Origin: Mycolicibacterium porcinum
GTDB taxonomy: Bacteria > Actinomycetota > Actinomycetes > Mycobacteriales > Mycobacteriaceae
Direction: 5' to 3'
Assembly (NCBI GenBank): GCA_001942045.1
Contig: MSTD01000030.1
Location: 1 to 61,544 of the forward strand
Length of the DNA: 61,544 bases
This document shows positions 50,523 to 59,381 of this stretch, one piece after another. Each line of letters starts with the position of its first letter. Within the stretch, counting starts at the first letter, position 1. The notes below the pieces were generated by a model that saw nothing but the letters and a program-made list of their open reading frames with translations, searched no databases and was not told the origin of the DNA. Made by a program: the position numbers and the translations under genes.

Positions 50523-51710
50523 CCCCTTCCCCGGCAGCACCCCGGCCAGCAGGACGGCCACCACCCCGGCAACCGGCACGGCCAGCAGACCGGCCCGCAA
50601 CCCGGCGGCATCCGCGACGAATCCGACCAGCAGCGGCGCCCCGAAGAAGCCGACCCGCATGAGCCAGGTGACCACGGTCAGACCGGTGCCGGGCCGCAGC
50701 CCGGGCAACTGGTCGGCGGCATGCATGGCGGCGGGTACGAGGGTGGCCACCCCGAGGCCGGCCAGCGCGAACCCGGCGATCGTGGTCGTGACGGTCGGGA
50801 ACGCCAGCGCGGTCCCCATCCCGGCGGCGGCGATCAACCCGCCCGCGCGCGCCACCGCGGCCTCGCCGAACCGGTCGACCAGCCGGTCGCCGGTCAGCCG
50901 GCCGACGAACATGAACCCGACCAGTGCGATGTACCCGAAGACCGCCAGCGCCGGCGGCGCATGCAGCCAGTCGCGCAGATACAGGGTGGCCCAGGAACTT
51001 CCGGCGTCCTCGACCGTGGCGCCCGCGATCGCGATCAGCACCAGGGCCAGCAGGATCAGATACACCCGCGGTCCGGCTCTGGTCCGCGCCGCGGCGTGCG
51101 CGGCCGGATGGTCGTCGTGGTCGGGGCCGGGCAGCAGGTAGCGGTAGGCGATCAGCGCCACCGCGCTCAACAACACGGCCACCGCCGTCAGATGGATGCC
51201 GCGCGGGATGCCGAGGGCGATCGTCCCGGCGCCGGTGAGCCCGCCGAGGATGGCGCCCGCGGCCCACACCGCGTGCAGTGAGTTGATGATGGACCGGCCG
51301 ACTGCGCGTTGCACCCGCAGTCCGTGTGCGTTCTGTGCGACGTCGACGACGGAGTCGCACGCCCCGGCCAGGAACAGGGCCGCGGCGAACAGCAGCGGCG
51401 TGCCCGCGACACCGGCGGCGACGACGAACGCGGCCAGCGCCACGGTGCCGATAACCGCCACGCAGGCGCTGCGGAACCGTCGAATCAGCGTCGCCGCGGT
51501 CAGTCCCGCGACCAGTGCGCCGCCGGAGAACGCGGCGACGGCGGCGCCGTACACCGCGTTGCTCAGGTGTAGATCGGTCTTGATCTCCGGATAGCGCGGC
51601 AGCAGATTGGCGAAGATCGCTCCGTTGGTCAGGAACAGCGCGCCGACCGCGATCCGGGCTCGGCGCAGCGTGACGCCGTCGCGTTGCGCCGAGACCGATA
51701 CGGGTGCCAC
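50340..51710 (-). CDS. MFS transporter with antisense-overlapping C-terminal tail
   Basis: About 456-aa major facilitator protein. Some 12 hydrophobic segments are seen from ARIAVGALFLTNGAIFANLL to LLAVPVAGVVAVLLAGVLPGKG, with the LPRYPEIKTDLHLS loop and the RLTGDRLVDRFGEAAVAR loop between halves. After LPGKG the frame stays open for about 60 more codons and runs antisense through the 3' half of SMR subunit 2, giving an unusual hydrophilic tail (VRGPDPGELDGEHPRHDQRD and onward). The start is uncertain; GTG at 51710 lies 30 bases after the SDR gene end. The substrate is unknown. Confidence 0.75.
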   Translation of the reverse strand: MAPVSVSAQRDGVTLRRARIAVGALFLTNGAIFANLLPRYPEIKTDLHLSNAVYGAAVAAFSGGALVAGLTAATLIRRFRSACVAVIGTVALAAFVVAAGVAGTPLLFAAALFLAGACDSVVDVAQNAHGLRVQRAVGRSIINSLHAVWAAGAILGGLTGAGTIALGIPRGIHLTAVAVLLSAVALIAYRYLLPGPDHDDHPAAHAAARTRAGPRVYLILLALVLIAIAGATVEDAGSSWATLYLRDWLHAPPALAVFGYIALVGFMFVGRLTGDRLVDRFGEAAVARAGGLIAAAGMGTALAFPTVTTTIAGFALAGLGVATLVPAAMHAADQLPGLRPGTGLTVVTWLMRVGFFGAPLLVGFVADAAGLRAGLLAVPVAGVVAVLLAGVLPGKGSVRGPDPGELDGEHPRHDQRDAEHHHRGQRLLEQEPGDDRDQGDPARGPDAVGDAHRHTQ

Positions 51711-51739
51711 TGAGGCGACACTACTGCGGTCCGTGAGCG

Positions 51740-52648
51740 CTAGCCGACCGCCGCCACCAACCGCTCGCTGACCTGCCACAGGTCGCAGGCCTTGGCCTCG
51801 TCGTACGAATCGCGCGAGGACCGGATCCGACGGGCACCCTCGAAGTACGCCCCGGTGACACCCGCGAGGGCGGGGTCGGCGACGAGCGCGGCGAGGTTGA
51901 TTCCCGACCGTCTGGTGCTGTTCACATTGGGCAGCAGTCGCAGGGCGGGCAGCAGCAGACGCCAGGCCAGCCGCTGGACGCTCCCGTAGTCCCTGGCCAG
52001 CCCCGAACCCGGCATCAGGCCCGGGTCGAACGCGTTGACCGTGATTCCGCGGTCGCCGTGGCCGAGTCGCCGGTCCAACTCATAGCTGAAGAGCATGTTG
52101 CACAGCTTGGAGGTGGTGTAGCGTCGCCTGCCCTCTTCCCCCGTCAGCCCGTCCGCCGGCGGGTGCAGCAGGGTTTCGGCCGAGTTGTATTGCGGTGCGG
52201 GCATACCCGTGAACTTGTCCGGGTCGTGGGTGCCGCTGCTGACCACCACGATCCGTGCCGGGGCCGTCAAGGTGTCGAGTATCTGCCGCACCAGGGCGAA
52301 GTGTCCGAGATGGTTGACCCCCCAGGTCATCTCGTAACCGTCCGCCGTGGTCCGGGTGCCCGCGACGAGCTGCAGGCCGGCATTGCACACCACGGCCGTC
52401 ACTGGAGGAATGTCCAGCCGCGGCACGGTGTCGGCGAAGTCGCGCACCGACCGCAACGACGCCAGGTCCAGTTCGGCGACCGTGGTGCATCCGGGGCGGG
52501 CGAGCCGTGCTGCCGCGTCGGCGCCCCGGGCGATATCGCGTACTGCCAGCACCACGTGCCACCCCGCATCGGATTCCAGGAGTGCGCGGGCACATTCGAA
52601 TCCCAGCCCGGTGTTCGCGCCGGTGATGATCGCGGTTCTACCGGTCAC
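51740..52648 (-). CDS. Short-chain dehydrogenase/reductase
   Basis: 302-aa classical SDR of the retinol-dehydrogenase/protochlorophyllide-reductase-like group. TGANTGLGFECARALL (residues about 8-23) binds NAD(P); VVCNAGLQ, the catalytic Ser in IVVVSSGTHD and YTTSKLCNMLF (YxxxK) are intact. The start is GTG at 52648 with GGAGGAAAA just upstream, overlapping the TetR stop (GTGA), so the regulator and enzyme are co-translated. The substrate is unknown. Confidence 0.88.
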   Translation of the reverse strand: MTGRTAIITGANTGLGFECARALLESDAGWHVVLAVRDIARGADAAARLARPGCTTVAELDLASLRSVRDFADTVPRLDIPPVTAVVCNAGLQLVAGTRTTADGYEMTWGVNHLGHFALVRQILDTLTAPARIVVVSSGTHDPDKFTGMPAPQYNSAETLLHPPADGLTGEEGRRRYTTSKLCNMLFSYELDRRLGHGDRGITVNAFDPGLMPGSGLARDYGSVQRLAWRLLLPALRLLPNVNSTRRSGINLAALVADPALAGVTGAYFEGARRIRSSRDSYDEAKACDLWQVSERLVAAVG

Positions 52649-53250
52649 TTTTCCTCCAGGAGTATCGGGATGAGGGCGGTGACGGCCTGCCACAGCCGCT
52701 GGTACATGCGGGGGAAATCGGTGTCGTCGGGCTCGAGGTGACCGGCGAAGAACACACCGTCGGACTGTGCGACAGCGAATGCGGTCAGTTCGGCCACCAC
52801 GTGCTCCGCGCGGCGTGGCGGCACCTCGGCGGGCAACTGGGCGCGCACGGCGGCGGCGAACCGGGAGATCGCGGTGTCCCGCACCCGGCGCACCACCGCG
52901 GTCACCGTCGGATCGTCGCTGCGTTCCAGCGACAGCAGGTAGAGGATGCGGAGAAACTCGGGGCGCTGTGACTGCAGGTCCGCCAGCACCGTCAGTTGCT
53001 CGTCGATGGTCCCGCGGCTGGGGATGGCCGCGAAGAATCGGTCGGCTCCGCGTTCCATCACAGCGGCGAGCACGCCGTCCTTGGACCCGAAATGCCAGTA
53101 GATCGAGCTGGCTGGGAGGCCGCAGGCCTTGCGGATGTCGCTGATCGAGGTGGCGGCGTAGCCGCGGGTGGCGATGAGTCGTTCGGTGGCGTCGAGGATC
53201 TGCTCCCGGGAATCCGCGCCCTGCTGTTGTCGCCTGGTGGATGCAGTCAC
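52645..53250 (-). CDS. TetR-family transcriptional regulator
   Basis: 201-aa TetR protein: the helix-turn-helix TERLIATRGYAATSISDIRKACGLPASSIYWHFGSKDGVLAAV covers residues about 22-64; the ligand domain is unassigned. The start is GTG at 53250. It is the first gene of a two-gene unit with the SDR and is divergent from a LysA-like gene; CTGTAA-TTACAG half-sites lie between them. Confidence 0.9.
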   Translation of the reverse strand: MTASTRRQQQGADSREQILDATERLIATRGYAATSISDIRKACGLPASSIYWHFGSKDGVLAAVMERGADRFFAAIPSRGTIDEQLTVLADLQSQRPEFLRILYLLSLERSDDPTVTAVVRRVRDTAISRFAAAVRAQLPAEVPPRRAEHVVAELTAFAVAQSDGVFFAGHLEPDDTDFPRMYQRLWQAVTALIPILLEEK

Positions 53251-53262
53251 CTGAACCTACCT

Positions 53263-53280
53263 CTGTAAGGATCGTTACAG
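53263..53280. promoter_or_regulatory. Probable TetR operator
   Basis: CTGTAA-GGATCG-TTACAG is an 18-base inverted repeat 13 bases before the TetR start and about 50 bases before the divergent LysA-like gene. It is the likely site for the adjacent regulator. Confidence 0.6.
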
Positions 53281-53328
53281 ACACGCTAACAGCACTCACG
53301 ATCGCCAGGCCAGTGGCACGCTGAGCCG

Positions 53329-54603
53329 GTGACGATCAGCGACACCGCCGCCGACGATCTGATCGGCCTGTTTCCACCGGGGACACAACAGGACTCCGAT
53401 GGCACCCTGATGGTCGGCGGCTGCCGACTGGACGACATCGCCGAGCAATTCGGCACTCCGGCGATCGTGGTGGACGAGGGCGCCTTGCGGCAGCGGGCCG
53501 CCGACTACCTCGCCGCGTTCCGCGAGCGCTGGCCGCGCAGCGATGTCGCGTTCGCGTCGAAGTCCTTCCCGTGCACCGCCGTTCAACGCGTGATGGCGGC
53601 CGAAGGCCTGCACCTCGATGTCGCGGGCGGCGGTGAGATCCTGTCCGCGCTCAAGGCCGGTGCCGATCCGGCCCGGCTGGTGCTGCACGGCAACGCCAAG
53701 ACCGACGAAGAGCTGACCCTGGCCGTCGGCCGCGGCGTCGGTCTGATCGTGGTCGATAACTTCGACGACATCGACCGGCTGGAGCGGATCGTGCCCGCCG
53801 GCCACCAGCAACCATGTCTGGTTCGGGTGATTCCGGGCGTCGATGCTGCCACGCACGCCTCGCAGGCCACCGGACACGCGGGGTCGAAGTTCGGCCTGAT
53901 GCCCGATGACGCCCGGGCGGCGATCGCCCGCATCGAGGCCAGCCCGCGGCTACGCCTGGACGGCGTGCACACCCATGTCGGATCACAGCTGCTCAACGTC
54001 GAACAGCTGGCCGCCGCGGTGGCGCCGATCGCCGCGCTGGGCACGTTCGACGTGTACGACCTCGGCGGCGGCCTCGGGGTGCGTTACACGTATGACGAAC
54101 ACCCGCCGAGTCTGGATGACTACGCCGAGGCGATGGTGGCCCAGGCCCGCGCGCTATTGCCCCCGGACAGCCGCATCATCGTCGAACCGGGTCGCAGCAT
54201 GGTCGCGACCACCGCCTGCACCCTGTACCGCGTCACCACCGTCAAGCGCGGGGTGATCACCCATGTCGCGGTGGACGGCGGGATGGGTGACAACTTGGAG
54301 GTGTCGCTGACCGCGCAGCGGTTCGAGGCGACCATCGCGAACCGCGTCGGCGGCGGCGAGACGGTCAGCGTCGTCGGCAGGCACTGCGAATCCGGCGATC
54401 AACTCATCGATGCAGTGGCACTGCGTGAACCCAAGGTCGGTGACCTGCTGGCGGTACCGGTCACCGGGGCCTACTGCTACACCATGTCGAATCAGTACAA
54501 CGGGGCTCGTCGCGTTCCGGTTGTGTTCGCGCACAACGGAACTGCTCGCCTCGTGGTGCGCCGGGACACCTGGGAGGACCTGCTGGCCCGCGATGTCGAC
54601 TGA
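53329..54603 (+). CDS. Diaminopimelate decarboxylase-like PLP enzyme (second LysA)
   Basis: 424-aa fold-type III PLP decarboxylase. The PLP lysine is Lys78 in VAFASKSFP; other active-site elements are HTHVGSQL, YDLGGGLGV, IIVEPGRSMV, RHCESGD and the C-terminal GAYCYTMSNQYN. These match diaminopimelate decarboxylase better than arginine or ornithine decarboxylases. Mycobacteria encode their main lysA beside argS, hom and thrC, so this is probably an additional paralogue with an uncertain amino-acid substrate. The start is GTG at 53329. Confidence 0.82.
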   Translation: MTISDTAADDLIGLFPPGTQQDSDGTLMVGGCRLDDIAEQFGTPAIVVDEGALRQRAADYLAAFRERWPRSDVAFASKSFPCTAVQRVMAAEGLHLDVAGGGEILSALKAGADPARLVLHGNAKTDEELTLAVGRGVGLIVVDNFDDIDRLERIVPAGHQQPCLVRVIPGVDAATHASQATGHAGSKFGLMPDDARAAIARIEASPRLRLDGVHTHVGSQLLNVEQLAAAVAPIAALGTFDVYDLGGGLGVRYTYDEHPPSLDDYAEAMVAQARALLPPDSRIIVEPGRSMVATTACTLYRVTTVKRGVITHVAVDGGMGDNLEVSLTAQRFEATIANRVGGGETVSVVGRHCESGDQLIDAVALREPKVGDLLAVPVTGAYCYTMSNQYNGARRVPVVFAHNGTARLVVRRDTWEDLLARDVD

Positions 54604-54636
54604 CACGATCGCGCTCTGGGCACCAAGATTGGTGTC

Positions 54637-56772
54637 ATGACCCCACCGTCATCGGCCCTGCTGGAGTTGGCCCGCCGCTACGGCGTGGCCGCAGAGTTCG
54701 ACGACTGGACCGGCCTGCGCACCGCTGTCGCGGAGTCGACGCTGGTGGCCGTGCTGGCAGCCCTCGGCGTACCGGCCGGCACCGAGCAGGAGCGGGCCGC
54801 CGCACTGGAAGCCCACGACCGGGAGTACTGGCAACGCCGCCTGCCGCCCATCGTGCTGGGCCGGGCGGGCGTGGCGTCGAGTTTCTGGGTGCACGTCACC
54901 CATGGCGATCCGGTCGAGCTGACGCTGCTCCTCGAGGACGGCACCGAACGCGGCGGTCTGCGGCAGCTGGAGAACAACCGTCCGCCGTACGACCTCGGGG
55001 ACCGGTTGATCGGTGAGGCCACGTTCGAGCTGCCTGCGGACCTGCCGCTGGGCTATCACCGGCTGCGGCTCGGCGAGCATTTCACCGAGACCCCGGTGGT
55101 GATCTCCCCCGCCACGCTGGATCTGCCGGCCCGGCTGGGACGGCGGCGGGCGTGGGGTCTGGCCGCCCAGCTCTACAGCGTTCGATCGCAAAATTCCTGG
55201 GGTACAGGCGATCTCACCGACCTGACCGATCTGGCGGTGTGGTCGGCCGCCGAGCACGGCGCCGACTTCATCCTGGTCAATCCGCTGCATGCGGCCGCGC
55301 CGACCGCGCCGATGGAGCCCTCGCCGTATCTGCCCACCTCCCGGCGCTTCGGCAATCCGCTCTACCTGCGGGTGGAAGCCGTCCCGGAGTTCGCCTCGGT
55401 CCGCCACCGTGGCCGACTGCGCGGGCTGCGTGCTGCGCTCAACAAGCGCGCCGACCGCAGCCCGACGATTGACCGCGACGCGGCGTGGCAGGCCAAGTGC
55501 GCCGCGCTCGAGCAGGTGTATCGGGTCGAGCGCTCGGCCGGACGCGAGGTGGCATACGCCGCCTACCGGGCCCGGCAGGGTCGCAGCCTCGACGATTTCG
55601 CGATCTGGTGCGCGCTGGCCGAACAGTACGGCGCCGATTGGCACGGCTGGCCGCACGCGCTGCAGCATCCGGCGAACCCCGAGGTGGCGGCGTTCGCGGC
55701 GGCCAACCCCCACGCGGTCGACTTCCACCGGTGGTTGCAGTGGTTGCTCGACGAGCAACTCACCGTCGCCCAGGCCACCGCCGTACAGGCGGGCATGGAG
55801 CTGGGCGTCATGAGCGACCTGGCGGTCGGCGTGGACCCCGACGGTGCCGACGCCTGGGCGCTGCAGGATGTGCTGGCGCTCGGCGTCACCGCGGGCGCAC
55901 CGCCGGACGAGTTCAATCAGCTCGGCCAGGACTGGTCGCAGCCGCCGTGGCGGCCGGACCGTCTCGTGGAGCAGGCCTACGAACCGTTCCGGGCCGTGGT
56001 CAACATGGCGCTGCGGCATTCCGGCGGGGTGCGCATCGACCACATCATCGGGATGTTCCGGCTGTGGTGGATCCCGAAGGGGGCCGCACCCACCGAGGGC
56101 ACCTATGTGCGCTACGACCATGACGCGATGATCGGCATCATCGCGCTCGAGGCGCACCGGGCCGGCGCCCTCGTGGTCGGCGAGGATCTCGGCACGGTCG
56201 AGCCGTGGGTGCGCGACTACCTACGCGAGCGGGGCCTGTTCGGCACCTCGATCCTGTGGTTCGAGTCCGACGAGTCCGGTGGGCCGCTGCCGGCCGAACG
56301 GTGGCGCGAGTCCTGCCTGTCGTCGGTGACCACGCACGACCTGCCGCCGACACCCGGCTATCTCGCCGGCGAGCACGTACGGCTGCGGGAGGAGCTGGGG
56401 TTGCTCACCCGACCGGTGGACGAGGAGCTGGCCGCCGACCGTGCCGCCCAGGCGGCCTGGCTCGACGAGTTGCGCCGGGTCGGGCTGCTGGGAGCCGATG
56501 CGGATACCGATGAGGTGGTGACGGCGCTCTACCGCTATCTGGGCCGCACCCCCTCGAGACTGCTGGCGCTGTCACTGGCCGACGCGGTCGGCGACATGCG
56601 CACCCAGAATCAGCCCGGCACCACCGACGAATACCCGAACTGGCGGATCCCGCTGGCCGGTCCGGATGGCCGGCGCCTACTCGTCGAGGACGTGTTCGTG
56701 GACCCGCGGGCGGCGGCGTTGTGCGACGTGATGGCGACGATCACCGGCCACCCGGATCGGACCGGCATGTAA
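54637..56772 (+). CDS. malQ: 4-alpha-glucanotransferase (amylomaltase)
   Basis: 711-aa GH77 enzyme that transfers maltosyl units between alpha-1,4-glucans. The actinobacterial N-terminal extension (about 140 residues) precedes the TIM barrel. The catalytic residues are Asp468 in RIDHIIGMF, Glu516 in GEDLGTV and Asp568 in THDLPPT. QLYSVRSQNSWGTGDLTDL and NPLHAAAP are further signatures. It is orthologous to Rv1781c. The ATG is at 54637, 33 bases after the LysA-like gene. Confidence 0.95.
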   Translation: MTPPSSALLELARRYGVAAEFDDWTGLRTAVAESTLVAVLAALGVPAGTEQERAAALEAHDREYWQRRLPPIVLGRAGVASSFWVHVTHGDPVELTLLLEDGTERGGLRQLENNRPPYDLGDRLIGEATFELPADLPLGYHRLRLGEHFTETPVVISPATLDLPARLGRRRAWGLAAQLYSVRSQNSWGTGDLTDLTDLAVWSAAEHGADFILVNPLHAAAPTAPMEPSPYLPTSRRFGNPLYLRVEAVPEFASVRHRGRLRGLRAALNKRADRSPTIDRDAAWQAKCAALEQVYRVERSAGREVAYAAYRARQGRSLDDFAIWCALAEQYGADWHGWPHALQHPANPEVAAFAAANPHAVDFHRWLQWLLDEQLTVAQATAVQAGMELGVMSDLAVGVDPDGADAWALQDVLALGVTAGAPPDEFNQLGQDWSQPPWRPDRLVEQAYEPFRAVVNMALRHSGGVRIDHIIGMFRLWWIPKGAAPTEGTYVRYDHDAMIGIIALEAHRAGALVVGEDLGTVEPWVRDYLRERGLFGTSILWFESDESGGPLPAERWRESCLSSVTTHDLPPTPGYLAGEHVRLREELGLLTRPVDEELAADRAAQAAWLDELRRVGLLGADADTDEVVTALYRYLGRTPSRLLALSLADAVGDMRTQNQPGTTDEYPNWRIPLAGPDGRRLLVEDVFVDPRAAALCDVMATITGHPDRTGM

Positions 56773-56851
56773 CGCGGGGGACGTCTTCTCCGGTTTCACA
56801 TTCGTCACTGCTGCGATATGTTCGCAACCGCACCCGACTGACGGAGTTCAC

Positions 56852-57262
56852 GTGAAGAAACTTGTTGCGCTCGGCGGTGGCCTGCTTGCCGCCGGTTCGA
56901 TCGCCATGTTGGCCGCAGGTACCGCCACTTCGCAGCCGAGCGCAGCCTCGGTCAACGTCGTCGGGGAGCCCTACATGAAGGCGCTGGCGATCCTGAAGAG
57001 CCAAGGCATCAAAGCCACCTTCGGCGGCTCGTTCGGTAGCGCCCTGCCGCAGGCCGAGTGCCTGGTGGATTCTCAGAAGGTCAACTCCAGCGGCAAGATG
57101 ATCCTGATGCTGGACTGCAGCGAAGCCGCCGCCGAGCAGGGTGCCGAAGCGGCCGTTCCCGGCGGCCCGAGGGTCGGCAGCAACGGGGTGACCACGGTGA
57201 CGCCGACGCCAGTGGTCCCGATCGCCGGCGCACCTGGCGCCGGCACGCCGCCGCCGGCCTGA
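56852..57262 (+). CDS. Small secreted PASTA-like protein
   Basis: 136-aa exported protein: Lys-rich n-region, hydrophobic core (LVALGGGLLAAGSIAMLAAG) and probable cleavage near residue 30. One small domain follows, VNVVGEPYMKALAILKSQGIKATFGGSFGSALPQAECLVDSQK, with a paired Cys and a PASTA-like alpha/beta pattern; the Pro-rich C-terminus is disordered. GTG at 56852 follows GGAG. It is conserved in mycobacteria in my recollection; function unknown. Confidence 0.78.
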   Translation: MKKLVALGGGLLAAGSIAMLAAGTATSQPSAASVNVVGEPYMKALAILKSQGIKATFGGSFGSALPQAECLVDSQKVNSSGKMILMLDCSEAAAEQGAEAAVPGGPRVGSNGVTTVTPTPVVPIAGAPGAGTPPPA

Positions 57263-57272
57263 TCCGAAGACC

Positions 57273-57287
57273 GGCCCGAAACGGGCC
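57273..57287 (+). terminator. Small hairpin after the secreted-protein gene
   Basis: GGCCCG-AAA-CGGGCC is a perfect 6-bp stem 10 bases after the stop at 57262. It is probably a terminator before the di-iron protein gene. Confidence 0.45.
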
Positions 57288-57356
57288 ACCCGGTACCGCC
57301 GTTCCCACCTAAATCCGTACACTGCTGAGAGTCCACTCATCCCAGGGAGGCTCTCG

Positions 57357-58256
57357 ATGTTGCGTCCGTTGCGGTTTGACCATGAGATCGACCCCGGCCC
57401 GGTACAGATCCAGGCCAGGAAGGTGCACTTCGATCTCGACGACATCCCGTTGCACTGGATCCCCGGCCATCCGGTGGCCTCGTCGATGGTGAACCTGTTC
57501 AACGTGGTCCTGCCGGTGGCCGAGCACTGGTTCGTCGCGACGTTCAACGAAGCGCTGCCGTACGTGCGCGATCCCAAGCTCGCCGACGACATGCGCGGCT
57601 TCATCGGCCAGGAGGCCACCCACGCCGAGACCCACGATCAGGTGCTCGACGATTTCCTGACCAACCACGGGGTGGATTATCAGCCGGTGCTGTCCCTGGT
57701 GGAGCACGTGTTCACCAAGACGCTGGCCCCGTCGGACTCCCCCGATCCGCGCCGCAGGCTGGCCAACCTGTGTGACCGGCTGTGGCTCATCGCCGCGATC
57801 GAGCACTACACGGCGGTGCTGGGCGACTTCGTGCTGAACTGCACCTGGGAGGACCACGACGCCGACCCGACGATGACCGACCTGTTCCGCTGGCACGGCG
57901 CCGAGGAGGTCGAGCACCGCAGCGTCGCCCACGATGTGGCGGTGTACTTCCAGGACAGCTATTTCAGCCGGGTGCGGGCGATGTCGATCGCCGCCACCGC
58001 GGTGTACCTGTTCTTCCAGCGCGGCTGCTGGGCGATGGTCAAGAGCGACCCCACGCTCGACATCGGCTGGTGGCGGATGAACAAGATGCGCATGCGTGAT
58101 TCGAAGCTGGGTCTGCTGCCGAAGTTCTCCCGGATGTTCGGCTCCAATACCTTGGCCTACTGTCGGCCCGGCTTCTCCCCCGAGGAGATGGGGTCGACGG
58201 CCCAGGCGGTCGCCTACCTGGCGAGCTCGCCCGCGGCGCGGGCCGCCCACCTGTGA
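57357..58256 (+). CDS. Ferritin-like di-iron protein ('metal-dependent hydrolase' family)
   Basis: 299-aa helical protein of a family labelled predicted metal-dependent hydrolase. Residues are spaced like a four-helix-bundle di-iron site: Glu56, Glu86-x2-His89 (QEATHAETH), Glu149 (AAIEHY) and Glu184-x2-His187 with an extra His192 (AEEVEHRSVAHD). AurF/CmlI-type N-oxygenases have a similar ExxH pattern plus an added His. The ATG follows AGGGAGG. The next gene, a ferredoxin-type reductase, overlaps its stop and could supply electrons. An oxygenase role is therefore inferred; the hydrolase label looks doubtful. Confidence 0.8.
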   Translation: MLRPLRFDHEIDPGPVQIQARKVHFDLDDIPLHWIPGHPVASSMVNLFNVVLPVAEHWFVATFNEALPYVRDPKLADDMRGFIGQEATHAETHDQVLDDFLTNHGVDYQPVLSLVEHVFTKTLAPSDSPDPRRRLANLCDRLWLIAAIEHYTAVLGDFVLNCTWEDHDADPTMTDLFRWHGAEEVEHRSVAHDVAVYFQDSYFSRVRAMSIAATAVYLFFQRGCWAMVKSDPTLDIGWWRMNKMRMRDSKLGLLPKFSRMFGSNTLAYCRPGFSPEEMGSTAQAVAYLASSPAARAAHL

Positions 58257-59377
58257 CGGGCGCCGGTATGCCGGGTCTGCTTGCGCGCTACCGCCGGCTC
58301 CCACCGAGCATGTCGGGCCGGTTCCGGCACGATCCGATGCTCGGCGCCGCCGGCGCCGCGATCGCCACCATCTGGACGGTCGGCAGGTGGGTCCGACGGT
58401 CCAGTCCACCACCCGAATTGGACCGCACCATCGAGTTGACGGTGACGGGCCGGGAAGTGGTGGCCCACGATCAGGACGTCATCGCGCTGACCCTGGCCGC
58501 CGCGGACGGCGGAAGGTTGCCGCAGTGGTATCCGGGTGCGCACATCGACCTGCACCTGGCCAGCGGCCGCGTGCGGCAGTACTCGCTGTGCGGCGATCCC
58601 GGGGTTGCGGACCGCTATCGAATTGCCGTGCGGCGCATCCCCGATGGCGGTGGCGGCTCGGTCGAGGTGCACGACAGCCTGCGAGTCGGCAGTCGGGTGA
58701 GCACACACGGCCCGCGCAATGCGTTCGCCCTCACGGTGCCCGGCTACGGGTCACCCACCCAGCGGTTCCGTTTCATCGCGGGCGGAATCGGCATCACCCC
58801 GATCCTGCCGATGCTCGGGCTGGCCGAGAGGTTGGGTGTCGACTGGTCGATGGTGTACGCCGGCCGCAGCCGCGACAGCCTGCCGTTCCTGGACGAGCTG
58901 GCCCGGTTCGGCGACCGCATCGAGATCCGTACCGACGACGTCCACGGCCTGCCCACCGCCGAAGATCTGCTCGGCGACTGCCCCGACGGCACCACGGTGT
59001 ACGCGTGTGGTCCGGCGCCGATGCTGACCGGGATCCGGGCCGCGCTGATCGGCCGGGACGACGTCGAGCTGCATTTCGAAAGGTTCGCGGCGCCACCGGT
59101 TGTCGATGGTGCCGAGTTCTCGGTGACGATCGCCTCGACCGGCGCCGAGGTGACCGTCGGCGCCGACGAGACTCTGCTCGCCGCACTCGGCCGGGCCGGG
59201 GTCAACGCGCCGTACTCATGCCAGCAAGGGTTTTGCGGCACGTGCCGGATCCGGGCCACCGACGGGACGGTGCAGCACCGCGACACGCTGCTGACGGACC
59301 CCGAGCGTGACGCTGGTTATCTACTGACGTGCGTGTCGCGGGCCGAGGCCGGTCACCGGTTGACCCTCGACCTCTGA
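58253..59377 (+). CDS. Phthalate-dioxygenase-reductase-like flavo-iron-sulfur protein
   Basis: 374-aa NAD(P)H reductase. An N-terminal extension with a hydrophobic stretch (AAGAAIATIWTVGRWV, about 32-47) precedes an FMN/FAD domain (RQYSLCGDP), an NAD domain (AGGIGITPILPML) and a C-terminal plant-type [2Fe-2S] ferredoxin with Cys323, Cys328, Cys331 and Cys360. The domain order matches vanillate/phthalate oxygenase reductases. Its start (ATG, or the ATG at codon 6) overlaps the di-iron protein gene, making these two a likely two-component oxygenase. Confidence 0.9.
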   Translation: MTGAGMPGLLARYRRLPPSMSGRFRHDPMLGAAGAAIATIWTVGRWVRRSSPPPELDRTIELTVTGREVVAHDQDVIALTLAAADGGRLPQWYPGAHIDLHLASGRVRQYSLCGDPGVADRYRIAVRRIPDGGGGSVEVHDSLRVGSRVSTHGPRNAFALTVPGYGSPTQRFRFIAGGIGITPILPMLGLAERLGVDWSMVYAGRSRDSLPFLDELARFGDRIEIRTDDVHGLPTAEDLLGDCPDGTTVYACGPAPMLTGIRAALIGRDDVELHFERFAAPPVVDGAEFSVTIASTGAEVTVGADETLLAALGRAGVNAPYSCQQGFCGTCRIRATDGTVQHRDTLLTDPERDAGYLLTCVSRAEAGHRLTLDL

Positions 59378-59381
59378 ACCG

